This document shows positions 23,875-35,737 of a DNA stretch of 64,000 nucleotides, piece after piece (position 1 is the first letter of the stretch; each line of letters begins with the position of its first letter). A program made the position numbers and the translations under genes. Source of the stretch: Valencia hispanica (lineage: Eukaryota > Chordata > Actinopteri > Cyprinodontiformes > Valenciidae). The stretch covers positions 18,815,501 to 18,879,500 of the forward strand of contig OY747722.1 in NCBI GenBank assembly GCA_963556495.2. Reading direction: 5' to 3'. The notes beneath the pieces are model-generated. The model was given only the letters and a program-made list of their open reading frames with translations, was not told where the DNA came from and searched no databases.

Positions 23875-24359
23875 TCCACTAGAACTACTAGTGGACATTT
23901 TGGCTTTCACTAGTACTACTAGTGTGCATCCTCGCTGTTATTAGTAGTACTAGTAAGGGAAAACACACCCCACTAGTACTACTAGTGTTCATTTTGTCTC
24001 TTACTAGTACCTCTAGTGAGGTCAAAATGCCTTACTAGTGCTACTAGTGGGCATTTTTGCGCTACTAGTAGGGTCCAGGAGGCTACTAGTGCGTGACACA
24101 TGCCTACTAGTTGGGTCTAGTAGTGTCACTAGTGCTGCACAGTACTTTACTAGTGAGGTTTGATTGCATACTAGTAGTCCAAAAGTGGCACTAGTAGTGG
24201 AAAAAACGTGACAAGAAAGACAGTCGTTATACTAGTGCACCCTAGTCGTTATACTAGTGTGCCAAATTGTCTTACTAGTGAGGATGAAGTGTGTACTAGT
24301 ACATGGATTTAAAGTTGCATATCAAAGATATCTAATTAATGCTCAAACGGCTTTCCATA
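23875..24359 (-). repeat. Right terminal inverted repeat of ACTAGT copy 1
   Basis: This is the reverse complement of the left repeat. It ends GGCTTTCCATA at 24359 and is followed by the GGCCAT duplication at 24360-24365. Confidence 0.88.
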
Positions 24360-24669
24360 GGCCATGGCAGAACACTGACATTGCTGTCATGCAGAAACTC
24401 ACGCACAGAACGAGCAGTATGGCTGGTGGCACTTTCTGTATGGCACTTTCTATAAGCTGTTAAGGTCTTAACGACCATTCCACAGGTGCACGTTAAATAA
24501 TTGATTATGGTTAATTGAACATGCATGGAAAACATTGTTTAAACCCTTTACAATGAAGATCTGTAAAGTTATTTGGCTTTTTACAACATTATTGTTGAAA
24601 TACACAGTCCTGAAAAAGGGACATTTCTTTTTTTGTGGAGTTTATTTTATCCTCTCAAAGTAACATGGT

Positions 24670-26625
24670 TTTAGACAAATCTGTGTGTCTCTTTAGCAGA
24701 GGAAACACTGGACAGTTTTGTCCTGGTGGAAGCTGGGACCTTTTAATAAAGTTTTCTCCCCAGTGAGGCCCACTACAAGTGCCCTAGACCCGATACGCAC
24801 CCGTTTTTTTTAAGCAATTTTATGAATCTATTAAAGAGATTTTTAACCATGATGAATTGCTCCCTGCAGACGGGGGTCTTTCCTGCTGCCTTTAAAGGAG
24901 CGGTAGTGAGGCCCCTGCTGAAGAAGAATTTAGATTTTAATGATTTAAAAAACTTCCGACCGGTATCTAACTTATCGTTTTTAAGCAAAGCTTTAGAAAA
25001 ACTCGTTTTAATTCAACTTAATGATTTTATTAACACTCATAATGTCCTAGAGAAATTGCAGTCTGGTTTTAGGGTGAACCACAGCACAGAGACGGCTCTT
25101 TCAAAGATTTTTAATGATTTTAGGTTAAATTATGATGCTCAGAAGGTGACAGTGCTGGTTCTACTGGATCTAAGCGCTGCCTTCGATACAGCAGACCACA
25201 CTATTCTTTTAGCCCGTTTAAAACAGATTGGCCTCTCTGGTGCTGTTCACAAATGGTTCACATCCTATCTCAGACAGGACTATTATGGTAAGTTTAAATA
25301 CCTGCTCCTCTAAGGTCCATAAGATTATATGTGGTGTGCCCCAGGGTTAAATTTTAGGCCCAGTGCTTTTTAACCTGTCAAGCTCCTTCTTGCCAGGGTT
25401 TTCAGAAGACATGGAGTTAACTGATGATACACAGCTGTACATCTGTCTCCTGATGACACACAGCTGATGGATAGACTTTTTAACTGCATTTTAGACATCC
25501 TGAATGGCAGAAAGCTTTCTTCAGCTCAACAAGGACAAAACTGAAGTTTTTTTAGTCCTCAGTCCTGAGGCTCAGAGAGAGAAACTTTTACCAAACCTAC
25601 AATCACTGTCTTAATCCATCTTTACAAGTGAAGAACCTGGGTGTGATTTTTTTTTTCTTTTTTTTTTCTGAGCTGACTTTTATCCCTCACATTAAAAACA
25701 TTACTAAAACAGGGTTTTATCATCTAAAGAACATTGCCACAGTCTGAGCCAATACAGAGACACTGATGCATGCTTTTATCACCAGTAGAATTGATTACTG
25801 TAATGCACTGCTTTCTGGCCTTCCCAAAAAGAGTATCTCAGGTTTACAACTCCTGCAAAATTAAGCAACACGTGTCCTGACAAAGACCAGGAGGCAGGAG
25901 CACATTCAACCCATTCTAAATTCATGCATTGGCTTCCCATATGTTTTAGGGTTGATTTTTAAGCTTCTTTTAATGGTTTATAAGTGTCTTAATGGTATTG
26001 GGCCTTCATATCATTCATAATTGCTTTTACCATATGAACATTTGCGGTCTGCGCTCCTCTGGCAACAGTTTCCTTGTCATCCCTAAAGTCGGGACACACA
26101 CTCATGGCAAGGCGTCTTTCCATTACTATGGCCTTCACCTCTGGAACAGGCTGCCGGAGGAGCTCAGGGCAGCAGAGAATGTTCATGTTTTTTAAGAGCA
26201 GGCACAAGACTCACCTTTTTCTGTTTAATTGCTCTACGTTTTACTTGCTTATATTTTATCAGTGTTTTAATACTTAGTCTTATATTTATCCCTTGTTTAT
26301 TTTTATTTTGTAACTTGTTTTAATCTTCCTGCCAGTGTTTCCTCTGTGGGAGCCCCCTGCCTCGGGAGCGGTGGTCGGCTGTGGCTGCCTGAGTGCCCTC
26401 CAGGTAGTGCTCGAGTGAAGGTGGGTGTCTGTCTTTATAATGTTGCTCTTGAGTGTGTGCGCGCATAGGGTTTGGGGGAGGGGTGTATAAATGTGCTCAT
26501 ATTTTAAATCTGTGGGGGAGGGATGGGAATGTGGTTTATGTGGCATCATTTTTAATCTGTAAAGCCCTTTGTAATCTTTGAAAATCGCTTCATAAATTAA
26601 GTTTAATGATTGATTTGAAACCACA
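24670..26625 (+). mobile_element. Maui/L2-type LINE, 5'-truncated, with 3' tail
   Basis: The 3' half of a non-LTR retrotransposon: reverse transcriptase coding from about 24670, then a 3' UTR and the TGATTGATTTGAAA-type end. The GAAAATCGCTTCATAAATTA...TGATTGATT ending is characteristic of teleost L2/Maui elements. The coding part is broken by stops and frameshifts after about 25310. Another, inverted, copy of this 3' end lies at 49341-49600. The LINE begins close to the right end of Tc1-C. Confidence 0.85.
24822..25313 (+). pseudogene. LINE reverse transcriptase fragment (163 codons)
   Basis: The fragment holds RT blocks 0-2a and the start of the palm: GVFPAAFKGAVVRPLLKK, NFRPVSNLSFLSKALEKL, LQSGFRVNHSTETAL and LLDLSAAFDTADHTILL, which includes the first catalytic Asp (the LDLSAAFD motif A). 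The frame ends at a stop near 25313. The next block (GVPQG) follows with a stop inside, and the FADD-type catalytic motif region near 25410-25440 is disrupted. Reverse transcription activity is therefore lost. Confidence 0.88.
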
Positions 26626-27479
26626 AATATCAGTACAATTACTGATATTCGATACTAAAAGCCTATTGCCTGCTTTGCATTGGCAGCCTCAGGCAGGAAA
26701 CCACCACCAGAGAGACTTAACAGTAGCACCTGAGGCATATACTGGACAAAGGATTTTGGGGATTTTTTTAAAGAACTAATCAGGACTAGGTTAATGTTAA
26801 ATTGAACTCAAGTTTCTAAAAAATGTGGTTAATCACAGGACTTAACAGGGAGAGCATTTACCTTTTCACATTAAGTGCAGTTAAAAAAATATTTCTTTAA
26901 ATGAAAGCATAATTTGAAAATTGCGTCTTGTATATTCACAGTTCATCTTTACCCAATATAAAAAGTTGCGTGATGAACTGTAACGGGAGGGGGGGACTTT
27001 TTTTCACAGCACTGTATGTGGGAATTAACTGCTGATGCCATCTTTCCCCTTTATGCAAACCAGGGACAAGCGTCGAGGTTTGATCAGACAGATGGACTTG
27101 AATCCAACACTAAACAGATGGCACAAATTTGTTTATAGCTGCAGCCACTGAAACAGCCCATAGATACAACAAAGCCATCTGGATGCATCTAGGTTTCCCA
27201 GCATTTACCCATCTCTCATTTTCAATTACTATCCAGGAATCTAATAAAGTGATCCTCTAATGGTGTTACTGGTGAATGACCCCCCCCCCCAAAAAAAAAG
27301 AACAAAAAACAGAATAACTTTTGAACATAAGGGATAGCAAACAATTCCAGTTTTTTTTTATGCTGCATCACTGAGACCTCACTCATTGTACAAAATAAAA
27401 GATTTCATTACCTCGTTTCACATGAGAAAATACTTCCTGCAACAAGCTCACTTGAAATTGCTTGCAACAAACTGTAGCC
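26626..27479. other. AT-rich spacer with poly(C)/poly(A) run
   Basis: There is a C10-A9 run near 27281-27299. No gene or named repeat was recognised. Confidence 0.4.
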
Positions 27480-27880
27480 GTTTTTTGCAAAAATATTCAT
27501 GACCCTTCAATTTTTACATTCTGTCAACTAACAACCACCAACCTCAATGTATTTTTATGTTTTTGCAAATCAAAATCTAAAAAATGTGAAACCATCCTAT
27601 TGTAGTATTTTGAAAACTCCAAACATGGCTTCTTCTAGCTTTCTTGTGTAAAACAGCAGCTGGTTGAACTGGATTTTATTCAGGGTAAACGGAATAAAAA
27701 TAAAGCTAAGTAAAAATGCATGCGCAACTTGTTAAAATTTGTGGAAATCCTTTATCTATTTCCTCCCACTTCAGAACTGTGGATTTTTTTTAAATTTTAT
27801 TTATTCCATGAAATCTGAAGATAATACATTAAAGTTTATGTGTAAGTGGTATGAATACTTTTGCAAGAAAAAAGCTTACA
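27480..27880. mobile_element. Tc1-derived MITE
   Basis: The left end TTTGCAAAAATATTCATGAC and the right end (GTATGAATACTTTTGCAAGA) are inverted copies of each other, matching the AAAGTATTCATACCCC-type terminus of a very common fish Tc1-related MITE. The subterminal AACAACCACCAACCTCAATG also fits that family. It is non-coding and old. Confidence 0.65.
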
Positions 27881-29500
27881 TTTGTTTGGGTGGTATAAAA
27901 GGATACATATTGGAACAAATACTTTGGGTGTGCTGGAAATTAAACTGTAGACATGCAGGCAACTAAAAATGCATAGATAAAATATAAAATAAAATGCCCA
28001 ACATGACAAATATTAATCAGGAAAACCAATTCTCGATTAATGTCCAGTTGGAATTCTAATAAAGGGCATACCACTGATGGTGGTTCTGTCATGCTAGCCT
28101 TGGTGTCTCCTTTCCATACCTTTCCACAGCTGACCACCGACTCAGATCCTAAACTCACGCTGTGTCTGACCTTATAAATGTTTGGTCTCTTTTGGTCTCT
28201 GAGTTTTGTTTTCCCACCTTTTTATGTTTTTATTTGTTCTAATCCCCAAAGCGTCTTTGCTGTTTAAAAAGTGTGAAAAACATTTAAGAATTACTTTAAT
28301 GCTGATTTACACCAAATGTTATATCAAGACTCTTGGTGCTTGTTACAAATCTTGGCCAAGAATCAATGTCAATCAATTCTAGTCCTACAATTCAATTCAG
28401 ATCCAGTTACATACAGTACAATTCATGACAAATTAAATTTACAATATGCTTAAATTTAGTTATTTAATGCTCAGCACTCAGTGAATTCATGAAAATCAGT
28501 CATGTGGTAAAAGCTAAACGGTATCACTCTTAGCAGGAAGAAACCTTTAGCAGTACCAGACCCTGAATGATTGGCTATCTGTCATGGCAGGCTGGGGGTT
28601 GTGAGGAGGGAAAGGAGGCCAAAAAAACAACACAGAAGCACTGAGCCAGGAGTAGTTTTTATGGCAAACAAAATTTCATACACAATTAATGACGATTGTT
28701 CCTTTCTCCAAGGTTTTACCCATTAATAAGATGATGTGAAGCAGACAGAATTAGTGGTTTAGTGATAGCCAAGTTTAAAATATCTATATAAATTCCAGTA
28801 ATAATTATCATGGCAATTTTAAATACATATTGTGTGCAAAGGTTTGCCAACACTAAAAAGTATCACACTCAAAATATTTCTTATTTGCAGTACATATTTA
28901 ATATTAGGTAAGATTAGACACTGTACAGTAAAGGTGATACAAAATTTGATTCTCTTGACTCAACATGCTCTAGTCAACAGATCAGAGACTAAGCTTCACT
29001 TTGATCAGGTAAACTGACATTGCATAGACCCAGGTCAAGATAATCTTGTATGCCTCCCCAGGCATTCTGTAACTACTTAAATAGGTCTATCATCTAAAGA
29101 CATGATTGATACTGAAATCTGTCTACGTATTTCTCCCTCCATCTCCCCCTTATTCTCCTCTTTCAACTTCTGCTTTATACTTTTGATTTTTCAGGTTTCC
29201 TCCAATTAGGTTTAAGATAACATTCCTGATGTACAGTAGAAGGGAAACAAAAATCTCCCAAAAATATTAACCTATATAAAATTCCCTTGCCTATTAAAAA
29301 TTCCAACATAATTTTAATAAAAATTGAAAACAAATAGTTTTCCCATAAATTAGAACGAACTCAAATTATTAATCTAATCAACATTTGAATCACATATATA
29401 TGCTTAAATCATACAGAATTTTTTGTATTTTACTTTTTGCTTCATGTGATAAAAAGCATAAAATAAACTGAGGCTGTATCTGATTCCTGGTTTACAAGGA
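27881..29500. other. Spacer with a weak dispersed-repeat match
   Basis: Sequence near 28530-28610 (GCAGGAAGAAACCTTTAGCA, then GGCTGGGGGTTGTGAGGAGG) resembles a widespread teleost repeat I cannot name. The rest shows no gene. Confidence 0.3.
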
Positions 29501-29715
29501 TGGTCGCAAGAGTTTCAGACCACACACAGTGATAAAAAATTAAATAAAAAATCGTGGTCCAGTTTTGGTCCTACAGTGTGTGGTGAGCAGCCAGATGGCA
29601 ATGATCAGACACCACACACGAACCGGTTTTATTCATAAGCATTCCAAGCTCCGACAGGAAATTTCACAAAACCTCATGATACAAAACATGACGGAAGTCA
29701 AAGGAGTAAATAAAT

Positions 29716-29870
29716 ATGGATGCCGAGGATGAGGCATTGGCAATACATTGTGGACTAGTTAACAGTGGGGAAAAAAAATCCTGGCAATGGGTAAAGGTTA
29801 AACAGCAGGAGCAGTTACACACTTTGCGCCGACGGATCTCCATTTCTATGCATTTGTGGACTGCGGTCAA
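29716..29870 (+). other. Candidate first exon (52 codons) ending at a GTGAGT donor
   Basis: The ATG at 29716 is followed by an open frame starting MDAEDEALAIHCGLV and passing through WQWVKVKQQEQLHTLRRR to the sequence GGTCAA|GTGAGT, a consensus 5' splice site. An acidic start followed by a Trp/Arg-rich stretch is reminiscent of N-termini of transposon-derived (PIF/Harbinger-like) proteins, but I cannot assign it. Repeated GTGTGTGG/CCACACAC blocks near 29520-29620 and 30060 suggest a DNA transposon context. No second exon was identified. Confidence 0.25.
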
Positions 29871-30070
29871 GTGAGTTAAAACTGTTCAAAATAATAGACT
29901 CTTCTACACGTCAAATTCAACAGGCTGCATGCTCGTTTGTCCTCGCAACACATTATGACTGCTGTAATATCGGGCCAAGACAATCCAACATGTTGAATAT
30001 CCCCGATTTGCAATCGAAGCAGTCCCAACATCCTTCCGAGCAGACCAGAGCGCTCTGAACACACCACACA

Positions 30071-32394
30071 TGGCAGGAATACCTGTTCTTAAGAGCCATC
30101 CCGATAACCTGGGTGTGGAAGCAGCATGACCATGAGATACAAATATTTATTTAAAAATGGTAAGGACAAAAACTAATAACTTCTACATTCTTTCAATATG
30201 AAGATCGAATAATTTGTCAGTGGCTGTGCTTTTAAGTGCATCCAAACCACTACTGGTGTGCAGGCTCAGTCTTAAGCTCATCTTTTGTAATATTAAATTT
30301 TTACCACCCATCTTTGTTGCTTTACAGTATCTTCGATTCTACCTGTGAGGCAAACTAACTTCTAAACCCCCCACCCCACCACCATTTCTGCCCTGTTAGG
30401 AAAAATTAGGTCATTAATTCAGATTGTCCTTACACATAATGTAACACTTATTTCTCAGTCACTACAGACTGTTTCATAGGGTAGAGTCAAATGAGTCATT
30501 TAGAAGACACTTTTTAAACATTTTCATGAATTTTGCACAGCACACAGGAGCCACCCACATCCATGCAGTCTTTTTTTGGTAATGATCACTGTGCTCCAGT
30601 ATTTGGTCTACTTTACAAATCTCAGTAAACCTCAAATGTTGCAAGACTGCTGCCCATCCATACCCATTTTTTACATTTGAAATAGAGGTTAAGCTAACTT
30701 CTGCTGATTTGACTAGCTGCATGTTTGCATAGTTAGAATATTCAGGTGTAATGGAGTTTATGGGTTTCCTTTGATGTCCTTCCACGACGAGATAATGACT
30801 GACCGTTCAGAGAGACCCAGACAGTTTGCTTTCTGTTTGAGACGAGAGACGAAGAAAGAACTTTACAGCATCAGGTCCACCATATGGCCATCTGATCTTT
30901 CAGCAGCATGGACCAATCTGCTGACCCTGTGGGAGCTTGGCTGTGTGCACCTCAGGCTCCATTTCAAAGACATAGAATATCAGTGAGCCAGCGGGGTAAC
31001 TTCTTACAGATGCTGCAACCTCTGTGCAGTCACTCTTGGTCAAAAAGCCCCCATGTTTATAAAAAGATACTTGCTATAAGTTAGCAACATGTTAGAAGTT
31101 CTACACCCTACCATAGATGGCATTCACAATTTAGCTAGTGAGCAGTGTTACAGATTTTATGTAGGATCTGCAAGCGACTTGCTGGATAGAGGTGGACCGA
31201 TATGAAAGTGTCATTGATTTTCTTACTCGACACTCAGCAAGAGTAGAGTAGAATATTTGGGAAAATGTCAAACTGCTCCCTCATGAAGTGACAGAGGAAT
31301 CAGTAACATGTATTCCCCCTTGTACTTGTCTTATTACTGAACATGCCACAACAGCCACAATCTGGACACTGTCAAACGTGATCTACTATAATTATCCCTT
31401 ATTGCAGCCTAGCCTGCATACAACACTGACATACCAACCACTGAAAATACCTAACTGAATCTTTCCCACAAATGGCGCTCTGTCACATTGACGTCTCCAG
31501 GTGTTCATTACAGAGAAAAAAAAAATCTAATGACCTTTTTCATTTAAAGGGGAAGAAGCAAAATATGATTTCTGGCCACAACTTGTATTGCGTCGAAATC
31601 TGATATCCCATTAATTTAGGCAGTATTTAGCTGAGAGCTTCATGGTTGGATGATGGGAATCCTGGAGAGAAGTCAGATGAGCAGAATTCAAGCCTTACAG
31701 GTAAAAGAACATCTGATTTTATGAAATCTTTAAAATCAAAATGAGACTGCAAGATAGTCCTGTTTTTGTAAATTTTTTAAGCACATTGTCCACATTGCAT
31801 GATATTTAATTTTTTTTTTTTACCTAAACATGTTCATTATAGCCCCTAACTATCTAGCTTCTGCTGCCTTCTGATCATTAATTCCAGATTAATATTAGCA
31901 CCACAAATATGGGAATCTCTGTGGGTACCACAAGAGGGACTGTCACTGCAGCCACCCTTGCGGTACCTGGAAGACATAGCAACTTAATTAAACCAAAACA
32001 ATATATGCAAAACAGCCAAGATCATTATCTTTCTTCATAAACGCCAACAGTAATGTCGTCAGCCCTAATACTGTTATAGCAGAGGACAGAAAACGTCCAC
32101 ATCCAATCTACACTTGCTTCTGTTTACATACTAGCTAGCCTTAGCACTTAAGCACCTGTGACAGGAAGCACAAAACCCATGAGCTTCAAACTGTTTGTTT
32201 AAAATTTCATTTTGGCCCTATGACACCCATTTGGCAGCAAACTATTGTAATGTGTTCAGTAATTTTTAATATTGAATCTGATGACACCACTTTAATTTAC
32301 ATTGCTGTGTAAAAAATATTTTACAGTAAGACCTATAAAATTGTTTTTTAATCAGTTAATTGGAACTGTTTCCACAATAAGAAGGCTAAAAATT
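30071..32394. other. Spacer without supported genes
   Basis: A minus-strand 103-codon frame (30474-30785) and a plus frame (30771-30986) show no recognisable motif. Nothing else is supported. Confidence 0.3.
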
Positions 32395-32840
32395 GCTAGA
32401 AAATATCATGCCTTGATCCAAAGAAATTGAAAATATTTTTCAAACATTTTCTGGCATCTTTGTAAGACTCTAGCAAAACACAGTGAGAATCCAATATCCA
32501 TAAATTGAGAAAACAATGAGCAGTGGGTGGACCATTCCATTGATTGGCAATCCTATCAAAATCATTTAAAGAGCACACCAACAACTCATCAAGGACATCA
32601 CAAAAAACAAAGCAAAAAGAAAAAACACCCACCTCAAGTAGTGCAGGCCTCAACTGCCTCACACTGAAAACAGTTCATGATTCAACAACTAGAAAGATAC
32701 TGGGTAAAAATGGCAGCAATGGGTTTATTACAAAGATGAAATGAACTCTGGTTTGCAAAAACTTGCCACCACAAAGAAGGTTTCTTCACTTCGCAATGAA
32801 GACCTCACAGCCCAAGTAGTCAGCTACTCTATGAAACAAA
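32395..32840 (+). pseudogene. Tc1 transposase 5' remnant, heavily decayed
   Basis: Blocks of the 5' half of a common fish Tc1 transposase gene are visible in order: ATCATGCCTTGATCCAAAGA (start region), CAGTGAGAATCCAATATCCA, ACAACTCATCAAGGACATCA, then GGCCTCAACTGCCTCA and TTCATGATTCAACAACTAGA. Many indels remove any continuous frame, and the catalytic half is absent. The same family recurs at 51.1, 60.5 and 62.3 kb. Confidence 0.65.
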
Positions 32841-34247
32841 ATACATATTTGCACAATCAAAGCCTGCCTTTGTTTTTCAAATACTTTTTAGTGGTACTGC
32901 CTGTAATTTATAACCACTTTATAAAACATTTTTCCAAGAAGGGGTCGCATGTTAATGCTAAAACTGCTAAAGCGTTGACTCAAGGTAAACTTTAGCATGT
33001 TTAGGGGGCCCCAAAACCATCAGTTGCCTCCTGTAGTTTTAACACAGGCCATAGATCTAAAATTGTTTAATAAGTTTTGAGAATGAGAATACAGTTGACA
33101 GTTTTAGCACTGCTAAATAAAAAATCAAATTGTTATAATTTTAATTTAAGACTGAAAGAAACTGGCAACTTTACTTTGTAAAACTGAAAAGAATAATCTT
33201 CATTGTTTTATCTGCTAAACACAAACAATGTTCGTGCTTAAATACAAACTAGAGTAAGTCCCAAAATTAGTCCTAGTCGGCACCTTTTTTAGTGCATAAC
33301 TGTGTACCAAGTAGTTTCATACATTGCTACTTCCTCTTATACTTAAATATAAGCAAGTATTACTGCCATAAATTAAGTTTTTTTCCAGCAGTGAGTCACA
33401 TGCTATTGTTTTTGTTTATACATTTTGGGCTAAGAAGATAAGCAATGAGTACCCTGATATAAACATTTTTGTTAAAATGTATTGATTTTAACAGTTCAGA
33501 ATCAGCCCATAGTCCTTAAAAATGATTCCCTCTACATGGAGGCATCTTAAATACTTCAATGATTTAATTGGACAATGTCACAATTTCATACAACTTAACT
33601 GGATCTATTTTTGATCAAATCTGTGTTTAGTCAGAAAATGGGTAATGTGCTGTCTTCATACTTTTTAGACATTAGCTTAAAAGTGTACATTCTGGATCAT
33701 GGGGTTATTCTGTTAAACAGTAAAATCAACTCATAATTCTAGGGTGTTGAGGCTCTGTTCACTAAATTAGAAATACAATAAAAAGTTAATGTTTCAATAT
33801 GATCTTAATCCAAAGGCAATTGCAAGTACATGTATAACTATTCTGAAATGCGTAACTACTGAAACAATGCACAAAAGAAAGCTGAAGTCAGTGTATGAAC
33901 AATTTTGCAAGGAAGACAAGACAGTTTAAATACATGTTTAACCAGGCATGAAGGGGAAAAAACCTAGTGAGGAATACCCTGCAGGCAAACTCCTGTTCAC
34001 TTCTTCAGCTATGAGTTAAAGGTGGAGAGGAATATAGTAAGGCCATGCATGTATGTAAAATCAACCAATTAGTTTTTCTTAGAAAACAAGACATTAGTGC
34101 AAATTGAACGAGCTTATCCTGCTAATTATCTCTAAGGATCAAATCAACATTAAAATTACTTAGAAAAAGCTCTCAACTGAAGCTCTGACAGCTCCATGGG
34201 ACTATTACTAGGAACACAGCAGTGTCAGCTATTTATGAGCAAAGATG
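32841..34247. other. AT-rich spacer
   Basis: No gene or recognised repeat. Confidence 0.4.
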
Positions 34248-34249
34248 TA

Positions 34250-35737
34250 AACTCAGCGAAAAAAGAAACGTCCCTTTTTCAGGACTGTGTATTTCAACAA
34301 TAATGTTGTAAAAAGCCAAATAACTTTACAGATCTTCATTGTAAAGGGTTTAAACAATGTTTTAGATGCATGTTCAATTAACCATAATCAATTAATTAAT
34401 ATGCACCTGTGGAATGGTGATTAAGACCTTAACAGCTTACAGAAAGTAGGCATTTAAGGTCACAGTTCTAAAAACGCAGGACACATAAGAGACTTGTCTA
34501 CCGACTGGGAAAAACACCCAAAGAAAGATGCCCAAGGTCCCTGCTCATCTGCGTGAACGTGCATTAGGCATGCTGCAGGGAGGCATGAGGACTGCTGATG
34601 TGGCTAGGGCAATAAATTGCCATGTCCGCACTGAGACGCCTAAGACAGCGCTACAGGGAGACAGGAAGGACAGCTGATCATCCTCGCAGTGGAAGACCAT
34701 GTGTAACAACACCTGCACAGGATCGGTACATCCGAATATCACACCTGCGTGACAGGTACAGGATGGCCACAACTGCCCGAGTCACACCAGGAACACACAA
34801 TCCCTCAATCAGTGCTCAGACTGTCCGCAATAGGCTGAGAGAGGCTGGACTGAGGGCTTGTAGGCCTGTTGTAAGGCAGGTCCTTACCAGACATCACCAG
34901 CAACAACGCCGCCTATGGGCACAAACCCACCTTCGCTGGACCAGACAGGAGTGGCAAAAAGTGCTCTTCACTGATGAGTGACGGTTTTGTCTCACCAGAG
35001 GTGATGGACGGATTTGTGTTTATCGTCGAAGGAATGAGCGTTACACCGAGGCCTGTACCCAGGAGCGGGATCGATTTGGAGGTGGGGGGTCCGTTATGGT
35101 CTGGGGCTGTATATCACATCACCATCGGACTGAGCTTGTTGTCATTGCAGGCAATCTCAATGCCTTGCGTTACAGGGAAGACATCCTCCTCCCTCATGTG
35201 GTACCCTTTATGCATGCTCATCCGGACATGATCCTCCAGCAGGAAAATCGCACCAGCCATACTGCTCGTTCTGTGCGTGAGTTTCTGCATGACAGCAATA
35301 TCAGTGTTCTGCCATGGCCAGCGAAGAGCCCGGATCTCAATCCCATTGAGCACGTCTGGGACCTGTTGGATCGCAGGGTGAGAGCTAGGGCCATTCCCCC
35401 CAGAAACGTCCAGGAACTTGCAAGTGCCTTGGTGGAAGAGTGGGGTAACATCTCACAGCAAGAACTGACAAATCTGGTCCAGTCCATGAGGAGATGTACT
35501 GCAGTACTTCAAGCAGCTGGTGGCCACACCAGATACTGACTGGTACTTTTGATTTTGAGCCTCCCTTCATTCAAGGACACATTATTCTATTTCTGTTAGT
35601 CACATGTCTGTGAAACATTATTAGTTTGTCTTATGGTGTTGACTCTTTTAGTGTTCATACAAATATTTACACACATTAAATTTACTGAAAGTAAAAACAG
35701 TTGAAAGTCAGAAGACGTTTATTTTTTTCTGAGTGTG
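34250..35737 (+). mobile_element. Tc1-like transposon D, nearly complete
   Basis: The left end AACTCAGCGAAAAAAGAAAC follows a TA at 34248-34249. The right end (AGACGTTTATTTTTTTCTGAG) runs into a GT microsatellite, which probably blurred or replaced the right TA. It belongs to the same family as Tc1-C and provides the uninterrupted version of the site hit by the ACTAGT element. The transposase is nearly full length but disabled. Confidence 0.9.
34528..35539 (+). pseudogene. Tc1-D transposase with frameshift, TGA stop and altered catalytic Asp
   Basis: The start MPKVPAHLRERALGML at 34528 is followed by a two-base loss near 34630. The next frame then runs to the end, interrupted only by TGA at 34979-34981 directly after the first catalytic motif (LFTDE). 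Readable motifs are RPRSGRPCVTT-like (HPRSGRPCVTT), GGGSVMVWGCIS and SPDLNPIEHVWD with the catalytic Glu. The second catalytic motif, HDN in active relatives, reads QEN here (GAA codon at 35243-35245), so the essential Asp is replaced by Glu. Three separate lesions make it inactive. Confidence 0.92.

Larger units (their letters stand above)
20016..24359. mobile_element. ACTAGT element, copy 1 (4,344 bp)
   Basis: This is a discrete insertion with ends TATGGAAAGCCGTTTGAGCA and its reverse complement. It is flanked by the 6-bp duplication GGCCAT and sits inside Tc1-C. Order: terminal inverted repeat (20016-20500), 1.2-kb internal palindrome (20500-21720), unique segment B (21785-22262), 30-bp array (22268-23139), unique segment D (23140-23655), a further module-rich stretch, and the right terminal repeat (23875-24359). 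Most of it is made of ACTAGT pairs separated by 3 nt. No ORF other than repeat artefacts is present, so it must depend on a transposase from elsewhere. The family is not recognised by name. Confidence 0.93.
19590..24642 (-). mobile_element. Tc1-like transposon C, internally deleted and split by the ACTAGT element
   Basis: The ends AACCCAGCAAAAAAAGAAAC (19590) and CTTTTTTTGTGGAGTT (to 24642) are the same family as Tc1-D at 34,250, and both abut TA. Coding remnants on the minus strand are the transposase C-terminus on the left (19787-20015) and, on the right (24366-24430), the complement of the HTARSVREFLHDSN block. The right part then jumps directly to 5' leader sequence, so roughly the first half of the gene had been deleted. 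The insertion at 20016 separates sequence that is contiguous in Tc1-D (CGCTGGCCATGGCAG), with the 6 bp GGCCAT duplicated. Confidence 0.88.
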
